Part shown: positions 16,549 through 24,458 of the stretch, piece after piece
Layout of the letters: each line of letters opens with the position of its first letter
How positions within the stretch are numbered: the stretch's first letter is position 1
Source of the DNA: Bacteroidales bacterium
Lineage (GTDB): Bacteria > Bacteroidota > Bacteroidia > Bacteroidales > Rikenellaceae
Length of the DNA: 29,128 nucleotides
Reading direction: 5' to 3'
NCBI GenBank assembly: GCA_949419965.1
Contig: CASPAC010000019.1
Span: forward strand, 1-29,128
Notes under the pieces: generated by a model
Database searches by the model: none
What the model was told of the DNA's origin: nothing
The model's input: the letters and a program-made list of their open reading frames with translations, nothing else
Position numbers and translations under genes: made by a program

Positions 16549-18972
16549 CTAAAATTTCGGTCCTCCCGTACGGGGCTGCCCCACCTCGAAGCCCAGTTCG
16601 CGCATCCATTCGGCCGTGTTGGGATCGACCTGGTCGACGCGGTCGGCCCAGCGCCGCTGCTCGACCAGCTCCTTGCGGTGCGCCTCGATGCGGCGCTGCA
16701 ACGGGAAGTCGGGATGTTGCAGGGCCGAACGCTCCTCGCGCTCCGAAGGACGGATGCGCCGGTCGAAGACATCCTCCAGCGCCGGCCGCCGGGCCCCCTC
16801 CCACTTGAAACCCTTGAGGTAGAGCTCCCTGTCGGGCGGGAGCTTGTCGATGGGATCGATCGTATAGTGCGGCTCGTTGGTCCACACCATGCGCACCACC
16901 TGGTTCTCCTCTACGTAGAAATCGATGCCGCCGCTCTCGATGAAGAAAAGGCCCGTGATCTGGGGCGGTTCGCCGTCCTGGTTGTAGTAGAGGGTCCGCG
17001 CATTGCCGTTGACCTTGTTGAGCCAGATGGCGTTGTCGCGGAAATAGGCCGTCATCTCCTTGCCGGCTATCTGATTGTAGTGGATGCTGTCGAGGCGGTT
17101 GGCCATCATGGGAGCGCCCACGAAATCGGCCCGCGCGAGCTGCCGGTTGCGCGTGAAGATGTCCATCACCTCGGAGGTGATCTGGTTCTGCTCGTTCCAC
17201 AGCACGGGGTCGACGTAGAGATGGATGGTCGAATCGGTGCTCACGGCGGTCATCGAATCGCAGACGCTCTGGAAATCGGAACGATAGATCCGCACGTTGC
17301 GGTAGCCCTGCAACAGGCGGAAAATGCTGTCGTGCATCCGCGGCAGCGAGTCGGCCGAAGCCGCCATAACTACGCTGTCGCTCTGCCACTCTTTGTAGAG
17401 CAGGCGGTAGAGCGAATCGCGCTGGGCTGCCGCACGGGCCAGCCGCTCGTCCAGTTCGTGCAGCGCCGTCGAATCCTCCGGCAGGGGTTTCCCCTTGCGG
17501 GCGGCGCGAGCCTGCCGCGCCCGCAGCTTCGATTCGGCCTTGAGGCGCTGCGCGGCCAGGCGTAATTCTTCACGCTCCTTCTGTTTCAGCAACTTGGCCG
17601 TAGCCTTGGCCTGCCGGCGGGCGGAGATTTCGGCCAGAAGTTTCTTTTTGGCGGCGACTTTCGCCTTTTGGCGGGCAGCTTTGGCCTGCCGCGCCTCCTC
17701 CTTCTGTCGGGCCTTGCGTTCGGCGGGCGTCAGCACCCGCACACTGTCGGTCATGGCTGCCGAATCCGCAGCCAGCGAATCGGGCACCGCGGCCCGCTGC
17801 AACGAATCGGAGACTGCGCCCCGACCCAACGAATCCACCGTCTCCCGCCGCGACGCGACGCTCTCCCCTCGGGGAAGCGCGGCGGTCCGCACGGAATCGC
17901 GTCCGGCACCCGGCTTGCCGGCTTCGGAAGCCAGGCTGTCGATCCAAGGAAGCGTACGCAGCATGATCGAATCGGCCCGCATGAAGAGCGAATCGCCCTG
18001 CGAGAGATCGTAGCTCACGGCCGAAGGACGCCGCGTGAGCAACGCATCGCCGGGCTCTTTCCAATACTCGCCGTAATCGCCGAAAACCAGCACCTTGTGC
18101 GGCGTATCGTCGATCTGGATGCCGGAACGGAGAACGGCATGGTTGCGGGCACGGTAGAAATCGATGCTGTCGCTCCACATCTCCTGCTCGTCGGTGAGCA
18201 CGTAGCCGTTGCGCGTTACCAGGTAGAGCGTATCGGCCTTGCGGTATTCGCCGCGGTCGGCATAGAGGTAGTTGCCGTCGCGACTCCAGATGTTGGTGCG
18301 TTCGAAAAAGTAGGCGTTGTCGGAATCCATGTTGTAGACCACCGAATCGCCCTTGAGTTCGTACTCCTCGCTGCGCATCTCGACCTCTCCGACGGCCGCC
18401 AGCTCCTTGGTGTCGGCATAGAAGTAGCCGCGCTCCGACTCGAGCACGTTGTCGCGGTTGGTCAGCACGCCGCCCCCGGCGAATTCGCCGACGTTCGTAC
18501 GCGTGTCGAACTTGAACTCGTAAGTGTAGAGCGTTGCGTCGCCGTCGACCACCTTGATGATGGGCGAATAGACGCGGGCTTCGTTCTTGTCGCCGTCGTA
18601 GTCGGCGCGGTCGCCGTAGATGTAAGTTGTGTTCTTATTGATCAGCACATTGCCGAAGAACTCGATCCGCTTGTCGGAATAGCGCACGGCGCTGTCGCTG
18701 GTAATCACTGCCCCGTTGTGCTGGGCCGCAAAGTTGCCGACGAGGAAAATGACCGAATCGCCCGGCGCCACGGGGCCCGAGAGGTCGGACTTGAGGTCGA
18801 TGATCTTCGCACCGCCGCCGGACGCCGAAGCGGAGGGCCGCCCGGGCTGCTGCTGCGCCGACGCTGCAAGCGGCTGCGGCACCGGCAGCGCAAGCGGCCG
18901 CATGCCCCCGCGGGCAACGAGCGCGCCGCCGAAGAAGACGATGCACGACGCTATGGCAAGGTAACGACGCAT
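16549..18972 (-). CDS. OstA/LptA-like envelope protein with a Lys/Ala/Arg-rich insert
   Basis: 807 residues with a hydrophobic N-terminus (signal peptide or anchor, about 4-22). Residues about 60-330 are OstA/LptA-like beta repeats (FFGNVLINKNTTYIYGDRADYD, GEVEMRSEEYELKGDSVVYN, WSRDGNYLYADRGEYRKADT), the fold that carries lipopolysaccharide across the periplasm in LptA and in the LptD N-terminus. About 335-410 is a Ser/Asp/Arg-rich linker. About 414-520 is an extremely basic, Ala/Lys/Arg/Glu-rich segment likely to be a long helix or coiled coil. Repeats resume to the C-terminus (RNVRIYRSDFQSVCDSM, GGIDFYVEENQVVRMVW). It starts four bases after the SurA-like stop, so it is the distal gene of an envelope-assembly operon. 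An LPS-transport role is inferred from family. Confidence 0.88.
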   Translation of the reverse strand: MRRYLAIASCIVFFGGALVARGGMRPLALPVPQPLAASAQQQPGRPSASASGGGAKIIDLKSDLSGPVAPGDSVIFLVGNFAAQHNGAVITSDSAVRYSDKRIEFFGNVLINKNTTYIYGDRADYDGDKNEARVYSPIIKVVDGDATLYTYEFKFDTRTNVGEFAGGGVLTNRDNVLESERGYFYADTKELAAVGEVEMRSEEYELKGDSVVYNMDSDNAYFFERTNIWSRDGNYLYADRGEYRKADTLYLVTRNGYVLTDEQEMWSDSIDFYRARNHAVLRSGIQIDDTPHKVLVFGDYGEYWKEPGDALLTRRPSAVSYDLSQGDSLFMRADSIMLRTLPWIDSLASEAGKPGAGRDSVRTAALPRGESVASRRETVDSLGRGAVSDSLQRAAVPDSLAADSAAMTDSVRVLTPAERKARQKEEARQAKAARQKAKVAAKKKLLAEISARRQAKATAKLLKQKEREELRLAAQRLKAESKLRARQARAARKGKPLPEDSTALHELDERLARAAAQRDSLYRLLYKEWQSDSVVMAASADSLPRMHDSIFRLLQGYRNVRIYRSDFQSVCDSMTAVSTDSTIHLYVDPVLWNEQNQITSEVMDIFTRNRQLARADFVGAPMMANRLDSIHYNQIAGKEMTAYFRDNAIWLNKVNGNARTLYYNQDGEPPQITGLFFIESGGIDFYVEENQVVRMVWTNEPHYTIDPIDKLPPDRELYLKGFKWEGARRPALEDVFDRRIRPSEREERSALQHPDFPLQRRIEAHRKELVEQRRWADRVDQVDPNTAEWMRELGFEVGQPRTGGPKF

Positions 18973-18976
18973 GGTG

Positions 18977-20386
18977 TCACTTCACCCAGTGCTTGTTCTC
19001 GAATTCGCCGTTGCGGAACTCCGGATCGATGTAGACGTACATGCCGTCGATCTTCTTGGAGAGCCATTCGCGGAAGACCCGCTCCTGCTTCGCGGCCAGC
19101 GCCATCTCCTCCAGACGCAGGTAGTCCTCCTCGAGCGAAGCCTGGTGGGTGGGGATGATCTCGACGAGCTTGACGATCTTGGCCATCTTGTTGCCCAGCA
19201 TGTCCTCGGTCAGGAAAGCCTCCGAAATCTCGCCGGGCTTGAGTTTCATCAGAGCGTTGTAGTCGTCGAGGCTCTTGAAATGGCCGAAGTCCTCGCGCAG
19301 GAACTTCGTGACGGTCATCTTGGGGTTCGAAGCGTTGTAATAGCTCATGATGTCGCTGTTGGACACCACGCCGCCGTTCATCTTCGAGCCCTTGTCGTCG
19401 GAGTGCTCCAGGGCGGCGCGCTCGAAAGTGACGGAATCGCTCCGGATGAGCCGCACGAGGCTGTCGAGCGTGGTGAGCGAAGCGGTCTGCTCCTCGACCG
19501 TGTAGGTCGGTTTGAGCAGGATGTGGCGGAAATGGTAGTAGTCGCCCTGCTTGTCGAGCAGCTGGATGATGTGGAATCCGAACTGCGACTCGACGACCTC
19601 CGAAATCTGCCCGGGGCGCATCTTCTCCAGCGCGGCCCCGAACGACGAATCGAGCTCGGCCAGCCGCGAAGGGGGCATCTCGCCGCCGCGCATCATCGTA
19701 CCCGGATCGACGGAGTACATGCGGGCCAGGTTTTCGAACTTGGCATTGCCCGAGATGACGCGCTCGCGCATGTCGAGCAGACGTTCGCGCGTACGCTGCT
19801 TGGCCTCGGTCATCGACTTGGGGAACTTGGTGATCTGGGCGTAGACGTATTGTTCGGCGATGACGGGCAGGCTGTCGCGCGAAAGCGACTTGTAGTAACG
19901 CTCGACCTCGCCGGGGATGATCGTCACCTTGCCGGTCACGGTGCGCTGCATCTCGTTGGCGTATTCCTGCTCCTCGAAACGCTGCCGCATCATCTCACGG
20001 ATGGTGAAGACGGGCATGTGCTGCTTGGCTTCGAGTTTGGGAATCGAACCCTCCTGCTCGATCATGCGCTGCACCTGCTCCTCGACGGCCGCAAGGATGG
20101 CGCCGTCGTTGACCGACACGGAGTCGATCTGCCCCTGGTTGTAGAGGAGTTTCTGCGTCATGAGCATCTCGAGCGCCTCGTTGCGCGGATCGCGGTCGGA
20201 GGTGTAGCCCTCCTGGCGGCGCTGCTGGACGAGCTGCCGGGCATATTCGTCCACCTCCGACGAGAGGATCGACGAACCGCCGACCACGGCCACCACCTTG
20301 TCGAGCATCACCTGCCGTTTCTGCGCCGAAGCGCCGAAGCACAACAACGCGAGCGCCGCCGTGCCTATCGCTTTTCTGAATATCAT
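18977..20386 (-). CDS. SurA-like periplasmic chaperone / parvulin peptidyl-prolyl isomerase
   Basis: 469 residues. The signal peptide is about 1-21 (ALALLCFGASAQ). A SurA-N-like helical domain with KVVAVVGGSSILSSEVDEYARQL follows (about 28-170). Then two parvulin (PpiC) domains: about 180-285 (FENLARMYSVDPGTMMRGGEMP, GQISEVVESQFGFHIIQLLDK) and about 288-400 (YHFRHILLKP, then FERAALEHSDDKGSKMNGGVV), with the end formed by a helical swap segment. SurA proteins escort unfolded outer-membrane proteins through the periplasm. It is flanked by another PPIase-type lipoprotein upstream and the OstA-like gene downstream (four-base gap). Confidence 0.93.
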   Translation of the reverse strand: MIFRKAIGTAALALLCFGASAQKRQVMLDKVVAVVGGSSILSSEVDEYARQLVQQRRQEGYTSDRDPRNEALEMLMTQKLLYNQGQIDSVSVNDGAILAAVEEQVQRMIEQEGSIPKLEAKQHMPVFTIREMMRQRFEEQEYANEMQRTVTGKVTIIPGEVERYYKSLSRDSLPVIAEQYVYAQITKFPKSMTEAKQRTRERLLDMRERVISGNAKFENLARMYSVDPGTMMRGGEMPPSRLAELDSSFGAALEKMRPGQISEVVESQFGFHIIQLLDKQGDYYHFRHILLKPTYTVEEQTASLTTLDSLVRLIRSDSVTFERAALEHSDDKGSKMNGGVVSNSDIMSYYNASNPKMTVTKFLREDFGHFKSLDDYNALMKLKPGEISEAFLTEDMLGNKMAKIVKLVEIIPTHQASLEEDYLRLEEMALAAKQERVFREWLSKKIDGMYVYIDPEFRNGEFENKHWVK

Positions 20387-20698
20387 AATCTAACGTTAAT
20401 GCAACTTCAAATTTTGCCTGTTCGCGGAACTTCCGCTTCGGAAACCGAGACCGCAGCGTTCGGTCCGCCCGGACCGGCCGCCTCAGCTGCCTTTGCCCCG
20501 GAGTCCGCCCTTTCGAACCGGCCGCCCCGGACGACCGGCCCATTCGGCCTGCTTCCCGACCGCCCCTCCGTTTGACCGGCAGGCGTTCGGCCGCTACAGC
20601 CGCTTGATCGGCCAACCCTCCAAATCGCCTGCGGATGCCTCCCGCCCCGGCCGCTTTCCATCCGGCTCCGGATATGCCGAAGCCCGGCCGCGGGAACG
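20387..20698. other. GC-rich gap with small hairpins, no gene
   Basis: 312 bases between the lipoprotein gene stop and the SurA-like start. Several short inverted repeats are visible: TTCCG-CTT-CGGAA near 20430 and the palindrome GGTCCG-CC-CGGACC at 20462-20475. None is followed by a T-run on the minus strand, so transcription may continue into the SurA-like gene. No good TAnnTTTG element was found close to the SurA-like start. Confidence 0.5.
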
Positions 20699-21592
20699 TC
20701 AGTCGTCGTGCGGCTCCGGCCCGGCCGGCTTTTCACGGCCGTAGATCTTCGCTTCGCCGTTCTCCACCGAACGCGTGTAGAGTTCTTCTTCGTGGCGGCG
20801 GATCACTTCGCCCTGGCGCTGGTTGAAGAGGATGCGGCGGATCGTCGACTCGAGCCGTTCGAGCGGAACGGTCTCGCCCTCGCGACGCACGGCGTCGATC
20901 TTCAGATAGTAGTGCGACCGGTCGTCGCGCATCTCCTGCACGGCGGTCGAGGAAAGCATCGAATTGTAGTTCTGCGAACGCACGGCGGGCAGATAGCTCA
21001 GAAACTCGTTGAAATCCACCCAATGCTCACGGAAATCGTTGACCGTGAATTCGTTCTTGAAGCAGATGTCGTCGAAATCGCGCTGGTCGGTCGCCGACGA
21101 GGAGCCCATCAGCTCCTTGAGGCGGCGCGCCTGGCGGTAGTCCTCGTCGAAACGCACGATGCGCCCCTTGACCACGGGCAGGTCGAGCCGGAAATCGGCC
21201 TTGTGAGCATTGTAATAATCGGCAATCTCCTGGGCCGTGAAAGTGGTGTCGATGCCCGTGTCGACGTAGTGCTGCTCCAGCTTGCGGATCAGCAGCGCCT
21301 GGCGGTACTCCTCCACCATTCGGGCGATGTCCTCCTCCGACGAGGAGAAAAGCACCTCGGCCTCCTGCAGCTTGAGCTGCTTGCGCACCCACCGGTCGAC
21401 ATAGACCTCCAGCAGCGCCACGCTGTCATCGCCCGTGACTCCCCGCGGGACCACCGACTCCACGTCGCGCAGACGCAGCACTTTCCTGCCGGCGCGCGCC
21501 AGCGTGGTGTCGCCCGCCAGATAATTCGGCAGCTCCTGACAAGCCGTCATGAGCAGCACGGAACAGATCGTTATGTATGTTTTCCAATTCAT
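20699..21592 (-). CDS. Lipoprotein of SurA/PPIase type, probable outer-membrane assembly factor
   Basis: 297 residues from the ATG at 21592; an upstream TTG at 21598 is less likely. A lipobox ends in Cys18 (LLMTAC). The region about 20-110 (DVESVVPRGVTGDDSVALLEVYVDRWVRKQLKLQEAE, then EYRQALLIRKLEQHYVD) resembles the helical N-domain of SurA-like isomerases; FTAQEIADYYNAHKADFRLD is typical of the linker into a parvulin domain. A canonical parvulin active site is not evident, so enzymatic activity is doubtful. Its place before the SurA-like and OstA-like genes suggests a shared role in outer-membrane biogenesis. A -7 element lies only ten bases upstream, implying a very short leader. Confidence 0.75.
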   Translation of the reverse strand: MNWKTYITICSVLLMTACQELPNYLAGDTTLARAGRKVLRLRDVESVVPRGVTGDDSVALLEVYVDRWVRKQLKLQEAEVLFSSSEEDIARMVEEYRQALLIRKLEQHYVDTGIDTTFTAQEIADYYNAHKADFRLDLPVVKGRIVRFDEDYRQARRLKELMGSSSATDQRDFDDICFKNEFTVNDFREHWVDFNEFLSYLPAVRSQNYNSMLSSTAVQEMRDDRSHYYLKIDAVRREGETVPLERLESTIRRILFNQRQGEVIRRHEEELYTRSVENGEAKIYGREKPAGPEPHDD

Positions 21593-21601
21593 TCTCAACC
21601 G

Positions 21602-21609
21602 CGAAGATA
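21602..21609 (-). promoter_or_regulatory. -7 element upstream of the PPIase-type lipoprotein gene
   Basis: TATCTTCG on the minus strand is a common variant of TAnnTTTG. A convincing -33 element is missing; TTAG occurs at a shorter spacing. Transcription would start about four bases before the ATG at 21592. Confidence 0.4.
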
Positions 21610-21646
21610 CGATATTTTCTCCGAAACTAACGCACGCAGCGCCCGA

Positions 21647-22543
21647 TTATTGTACCTCCGGTTCTTTTTTGGCTCCGGACCCGAGGCCGCGCAGCGTACG
21701 CCACATCATCCATGCCGAAACGGCGGTGACGAGCAGCGCACTTATATATATAATAACGTAGAGCGTCCGGCTGCCCGCGAGTTCGATCATCAGCGTATCG
21801 CTCAGTCCGGCGACCATCAAGAGATACGCCACGACATTGTTCATCGCATGCAGGATCATCGACGCCCACAGCGAACCGGTCGCCACATAGACATAACCCA
21901 GAATCAGCCCGATGACGAACGCATTGGCCACCAGCAGCGGCTCGCCATGCAGAACACCGAAAAACAGCGACGAGAAGAACCACGCCGGCGCCACGCCGCA
22001 GCGGCTCCGGAGCGACCCGAGCACGATGCCCCGGCAAAGCAGCTCCTCAAGCACGGGCGCCGCGACGACGACCGCAAGCACGGTCCAGACGCCCCGCCCG
22101 AGGTCGGGGCTCACAGGCTTGGGCAGCAAGGCGAAAAGCGGCTCGCACACCACGCCGACGGCCATCATGAAGACGAAAGCCCACAACAACAGCACCGGAT
22201 TCCATCCCTTGAGCGCGAAATGCCCGACCGGTCCCATGCCGCCGCGGAACCGACGGTAGGCCAGCACCAGCAGACAAGCCGGCAACATCGAAGCAACGTA
22301 GGCGATGGCGAACCATACGCCCCGCTGCGCAGGGTCCAACGCATCGACGGAGATGCCGCAAACCAGCCCGACAAGCGCCATCGCCAACCCCGCCACGAGC
22401 TGCATGCCCAACGCGATGCCCAGCATGGCGAAGAAGTCGCCGACCGTAGGAAAAGAGGGTCGCGGAGCTTGTGGCGCAACCTGGGGAAGCATGTCGGCAG
22501 AAGACTCTGCCGCCCGGTTTTTATCCGTCATAGGCAATGACAT
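21647..22543 (-). CDS. CPBP-family intramembrane glutamic endopeptidase
   Basis: 298 residues from the ATG at 22543, chosen because a TTG at 22564 would overlap the promoter -7 element; an ATG at 22531 is also possible. The three CPBP/Abi motifs are intact: EExxxR (Glu166, Glu167, Arg171), FxxxH (Phe195, His199) and HxxxN (His232, Asn236), each within predicted membrane helices. About eight hydrophobic segments are seen after a polar N-terminal ~40 residues. The family includes CAAX prenyl proteases (Rce1) and bacteriocin-immunity proteins; bacterial substrates are mostly unknown. It is divergent from the par operon. Only about 55 bases separate it from the downstream lipoprotein gene, which has its own weak promoter. 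Confidence 0.9.
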   Translation of the reverse strand: MSLPMTDKNRAAESSADMLPQVAPQAPRPSFPTVGDFFAMLGIALGMQLVAGLAMALVGLVCGISVDALDPAQRGVWFAIAYVASMLPACLLVLAYRRFRGGMGPVGHFALKGWNPVLLLWAFVFMMAVGVVCEPLFALLPKPVSPDLGRGVWTVLAVVVAAPVLEELLCRGIVLGSLRSRCGVAPAWFFSSLFFGVLHGEPLLVANAFVIGLILGYVYVATGSLWASMILHAMNNVVAYLLMVAGLSDTLMIELAGSRTLYVIIYISALLVTAVSAWMMWRTLRGLGSGAKKEPEVQ

Positions 22544-22561
22544 ATCGGTAATTTGAACTTC

Positions 22562-22569
22562 CAAAGGTA
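22562..22569 (-). promoter_or_regulatory. -7 element of the CPBP protease gene
   Basis: TACCTTTG on the minus strand is a perfect TAnnTTTG match, with transcription expected near 22555, about 12 bases before the ATG at 22543. No clear TTTG at -33 was seen. It lies back to back with the par promoter, 18 bases away. Confidence 0.5.
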
Positions 22570-22586
22570 ATCAAATTTCGGCAACG

Positions 22587-22619
22587 GTTGCGGATTTCCA
22601 TTTAATTTCACTAAATTTG
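22587..22619 (+). promoter_or_regulatory. Promoter of the par operon
   Basis: GTTG (22587-22590), 21 bases, TAAATTTG (22612-22619), followed by TCCGC. It predicts a leader of about 130 bases before parA. Short frames in that leader have no recognisable product. Confidence 0.7.
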
Positions 22620-22758
22620 TCCGCAATTATGTACATGGCTGTCCCGACGCTCCGGCAACCCGGTTTCCGGCTCCCGGACGAAGAACCGCAACCCGCCGAA
22701 CGCCGGAACAACCAGGTATGTGATTGCCAATTTGTCCGCTTATTAACCCCAACGCAAC

Positions 22759-23523
22759 ATGGCAAAAGTTATCGCATTGGCCAATCAGAAAGGCGGCGTG
22801 GGCAAAACCACCACGGCCATCAATCTGGCGGCTTCGCTGGCCCTGCTGGGCAAGAAGGTGCTGCTGCTCGACGCCGACCCGCAGGCCAACGCCACGTCGG
22901 GCCTGGGCTTCGACATCAACCTGGAAGGCATCTACGAGTGCATCTCGGGGGCTCGCAAGGCCGAAGAGGTGATCCTCGAAAGCCCCGAAATCGAACATCT
23001 GTCGCTGCTGCCCTCGTCGATCGACCTGGTGGCCGCCGACGCCGAGCTGCCCAAGATGGAGGATGCACACCGCGTCATCAAGCGCATCGTCGACTCGGTG
23101 CGCGACCGCTATGACTACATCTTCATCGACTGCTCGCCCTCGCTGGGCTACACGACGGTCAACATCCTCACGGCGGCGGACACGGTGCTGATTCCCGTGC
23201 AGTGCGAATACCTGGCCCTGGAAGGACTCTCCAAGCTGCTGGCCACGATCCGCAAGGTCAAGAGTTCGCTCAACCCCGCGCTCGAGATCGAAGGTTTCGT
23301 GCTGACGATGTACATGCGCAACCGGCTCAACAACCAGGTGGTCACCGAGGTTCGCGACCACTTCGGCGACCTGACCTACGACACCATCATCCAGCGCAAC
23401 ATCCGCCTGGGCGAGGCCCCCTCGCACGGCAAACCCGTGGTGCTCTACGACGCCAACGCCATCGGTTCGGAAAACTACCTCAACCTGGCCCGCGAGTTCC
23501 TCAAACGCAACAAGAAGAACTAA
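22759..23523 (+). CDS. parA: Chromosome-partitioning ATPase ParA/Soj
   Basis: 254 residues, usual for chromosomal ParA. The deviant Walker A motif KGGVGKTTT begins at residue 11 with the signature lysine; [12 protein letters not shown] (Walker A') and [16 protein letters not shown] (Walker B) follow, then [12 protein letters not shown] and a C-terminal [14 protein letters not shown]-bound dimers bind DNA non-specifically and ParB stimulates hydrolysis, driving origin segregation; this is family knowledge. It is the first gene of a run parA-parB-DUF5683-transglycosylase-mnmE. The spacing to parB is 55 bases with a hairpin. No parS-like palindrome (TGTTnCACGTGnAACA type) was noticed in the window by eye. 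Confidence 0.97.
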   Translation: MAKVIALANQKGGVGKTTTAINLAASLALLGKKVLLLDADPQANATSGLGFDINLEGIYECISGARKAEEVILESPEIEHLSLLPSSIDLVAADAELPKMEDAHRVIKRIVDSVRDRYDYIFIDCSPSLGYTTVNILTAADTVLIPVQCEYLALEGLSKLLATIRKVKSSLNPALEIEGFVLTMYMRNRLNNQVVTEVRDHFGDLTYDTIIQRNIRLGEAPSHGKPVVLYDANAIGSENYLNLAREFLKRNKKN

Positions 23524-23525
23524 AC

Positions 23526-23544
23526 CGCTCCGCCCGGCGGAGCG
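23526..23544 (+). other. Hairpin between parA and parB
   Basis: CGCTCCGC (23526-23533) pairs perfectly with GCGGAGCG (23537-23544) around a three-base loop, two bases after the parA stop. It is not followed by a T-run, so it more likely shields or tunes the parA mRNA than ends it. Confidence 0.55.
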
Positions 23545-23578
23545 ATCGACACAGACAAACAAAAAAGATTTTCGCGAT

Positions 23579-24454
23579 ATGAAACAGAAAGGATTGGGCC
23601 GCGGTCTCGACGCCATCTTCGGCTCCGACGCCAACCCCATCGACGCCAAGCTCAAGCCCATGAGCCACATGGCCGAGATCGCCATCGCCGACATCGTGCC
23701 CAACCCCACGCAGCCCCGCACGCGGTTCGATGAAGAGGCGCTCGACGAACTGGCCGACTCGATCCGCCAGCTGGGCGTCATCCAGCCCGTCACGGTCCGC
23801 AAGTCGGCCGGCGGCAAATATGTCATCATCAGCGGCGAACGCCGCTGGCGGGCGGCTCAGCGCGCCGACCTCACGACCCTGCCGGCCTACATCCGCGAGG
23901 TCGACGACGAGAACCTCCACGCCATGGCCCTCGTGGAGAACATCCAGCGCCAGGACCTCAACGCCATCGAAATCGCGCTGGGCATGCAGCGCCTCATCGA
24001 CGAATGCCACCTCACGCAGGACGCCCTGTCGGAGAAAGTCGGCAAGAAACGTTCGTCGGTCTCCAACTACCTACGCCTGCTGAAACTGCCCAACGAGGTG
24101 CAGCTCGCGCTCAAGGAGGGTCTCATCTCCATGGGGCACGCCAAGGCCATTGCCGGCGCCCCGACCGAAGAACAGCTGCGCGTGCTGAAACGCTGCGTCA
24201 AGAAGTCGCTCTCCGTACGCCAGGCCGAAGAGCTGGTCCGCACCCTCTCCGAACAACCCGCCCAAGCTGCCCCGGGCACCGAGGACGAAGAGTACCCCGA
24301 AAGCTATTCGCGCCTGGTCGAGCAGCTCGAAAAGTTCTTCTCGCAGGAGATCGCCATCAAGCGGTCGAAGAACGGCGGCGGCAAGATCACCATCGGCTTT
24401 GCCGACGACAAGGACATCGAACGTTTCATCGAACGATTCGCTTCGCGTTCCTGA
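23579..24454 (+). CDS. parB: Chromosome-partitioning protein ParB/Spo0J
   Basis: 291 residues. The N-terminal KGLGRGLDAIFG motif (the segment that touches ParA) is followed by the ParB/sulfiredoxin-like CTPase domain (about 35-130) with IVPNPTQPRTRFDEEALDELA, the GERRWRA box beginning at Gly86 and ENIQRQDLNAIE. A helix-turn-helix follows (LTQDALSEKVGKKRSSVSNYLRLLKLP, about 145-172) that would read parS. After an acidic linker, a C-terminal dimerisation domain ends GGGKITIGFADDKDIERFIERF. ParB loads at parS and spreads as a CTP-driven clamp (known for the family). The next gene starts four bases after the stop, indicating cotranscription. Confidence 0.97.
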   Translation: MKQKGLGRGLDAIFGSDANPIDAKLKPMSHMAEIAIADIVPNPTQPRTRFDEEALDELADSIRQLGVIQPVTVRKSAGGKYVIISGERRWRAAQRADLTTLPAYIREVDDENLHAMALVENIQRQDLNAIEIALGMQRLIDECHLTQDALSEKVGKKRSSVSNYLRLLKLPNEVQLALKEGLISMGHAKAIAGAPTEEQLRVLKRCVKKSLSVRQAEELVRTLSEQPAQAAPGTEDEEYPESYSRLVEQLEKFFSQEIAIKRSKNGGGKITIGFADDKDIERFIERFASRS

Positions 24455-24458
24455 CGCC

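Noticed and set aside
22617..23114. A 165-codon frame overlapping the start of parA
   Set aside because: Out of frame with parA, which is certain; the later part is typical Arg/Gly/Ala-rich shadow sequence.
22759..24454. A parS centromere near parAB
   Set aside because: Reading by eye I found no palindrome close to the TGTTnCACGTGnAACA type in the par genes or gaps; a computed search would be needed to be sure.
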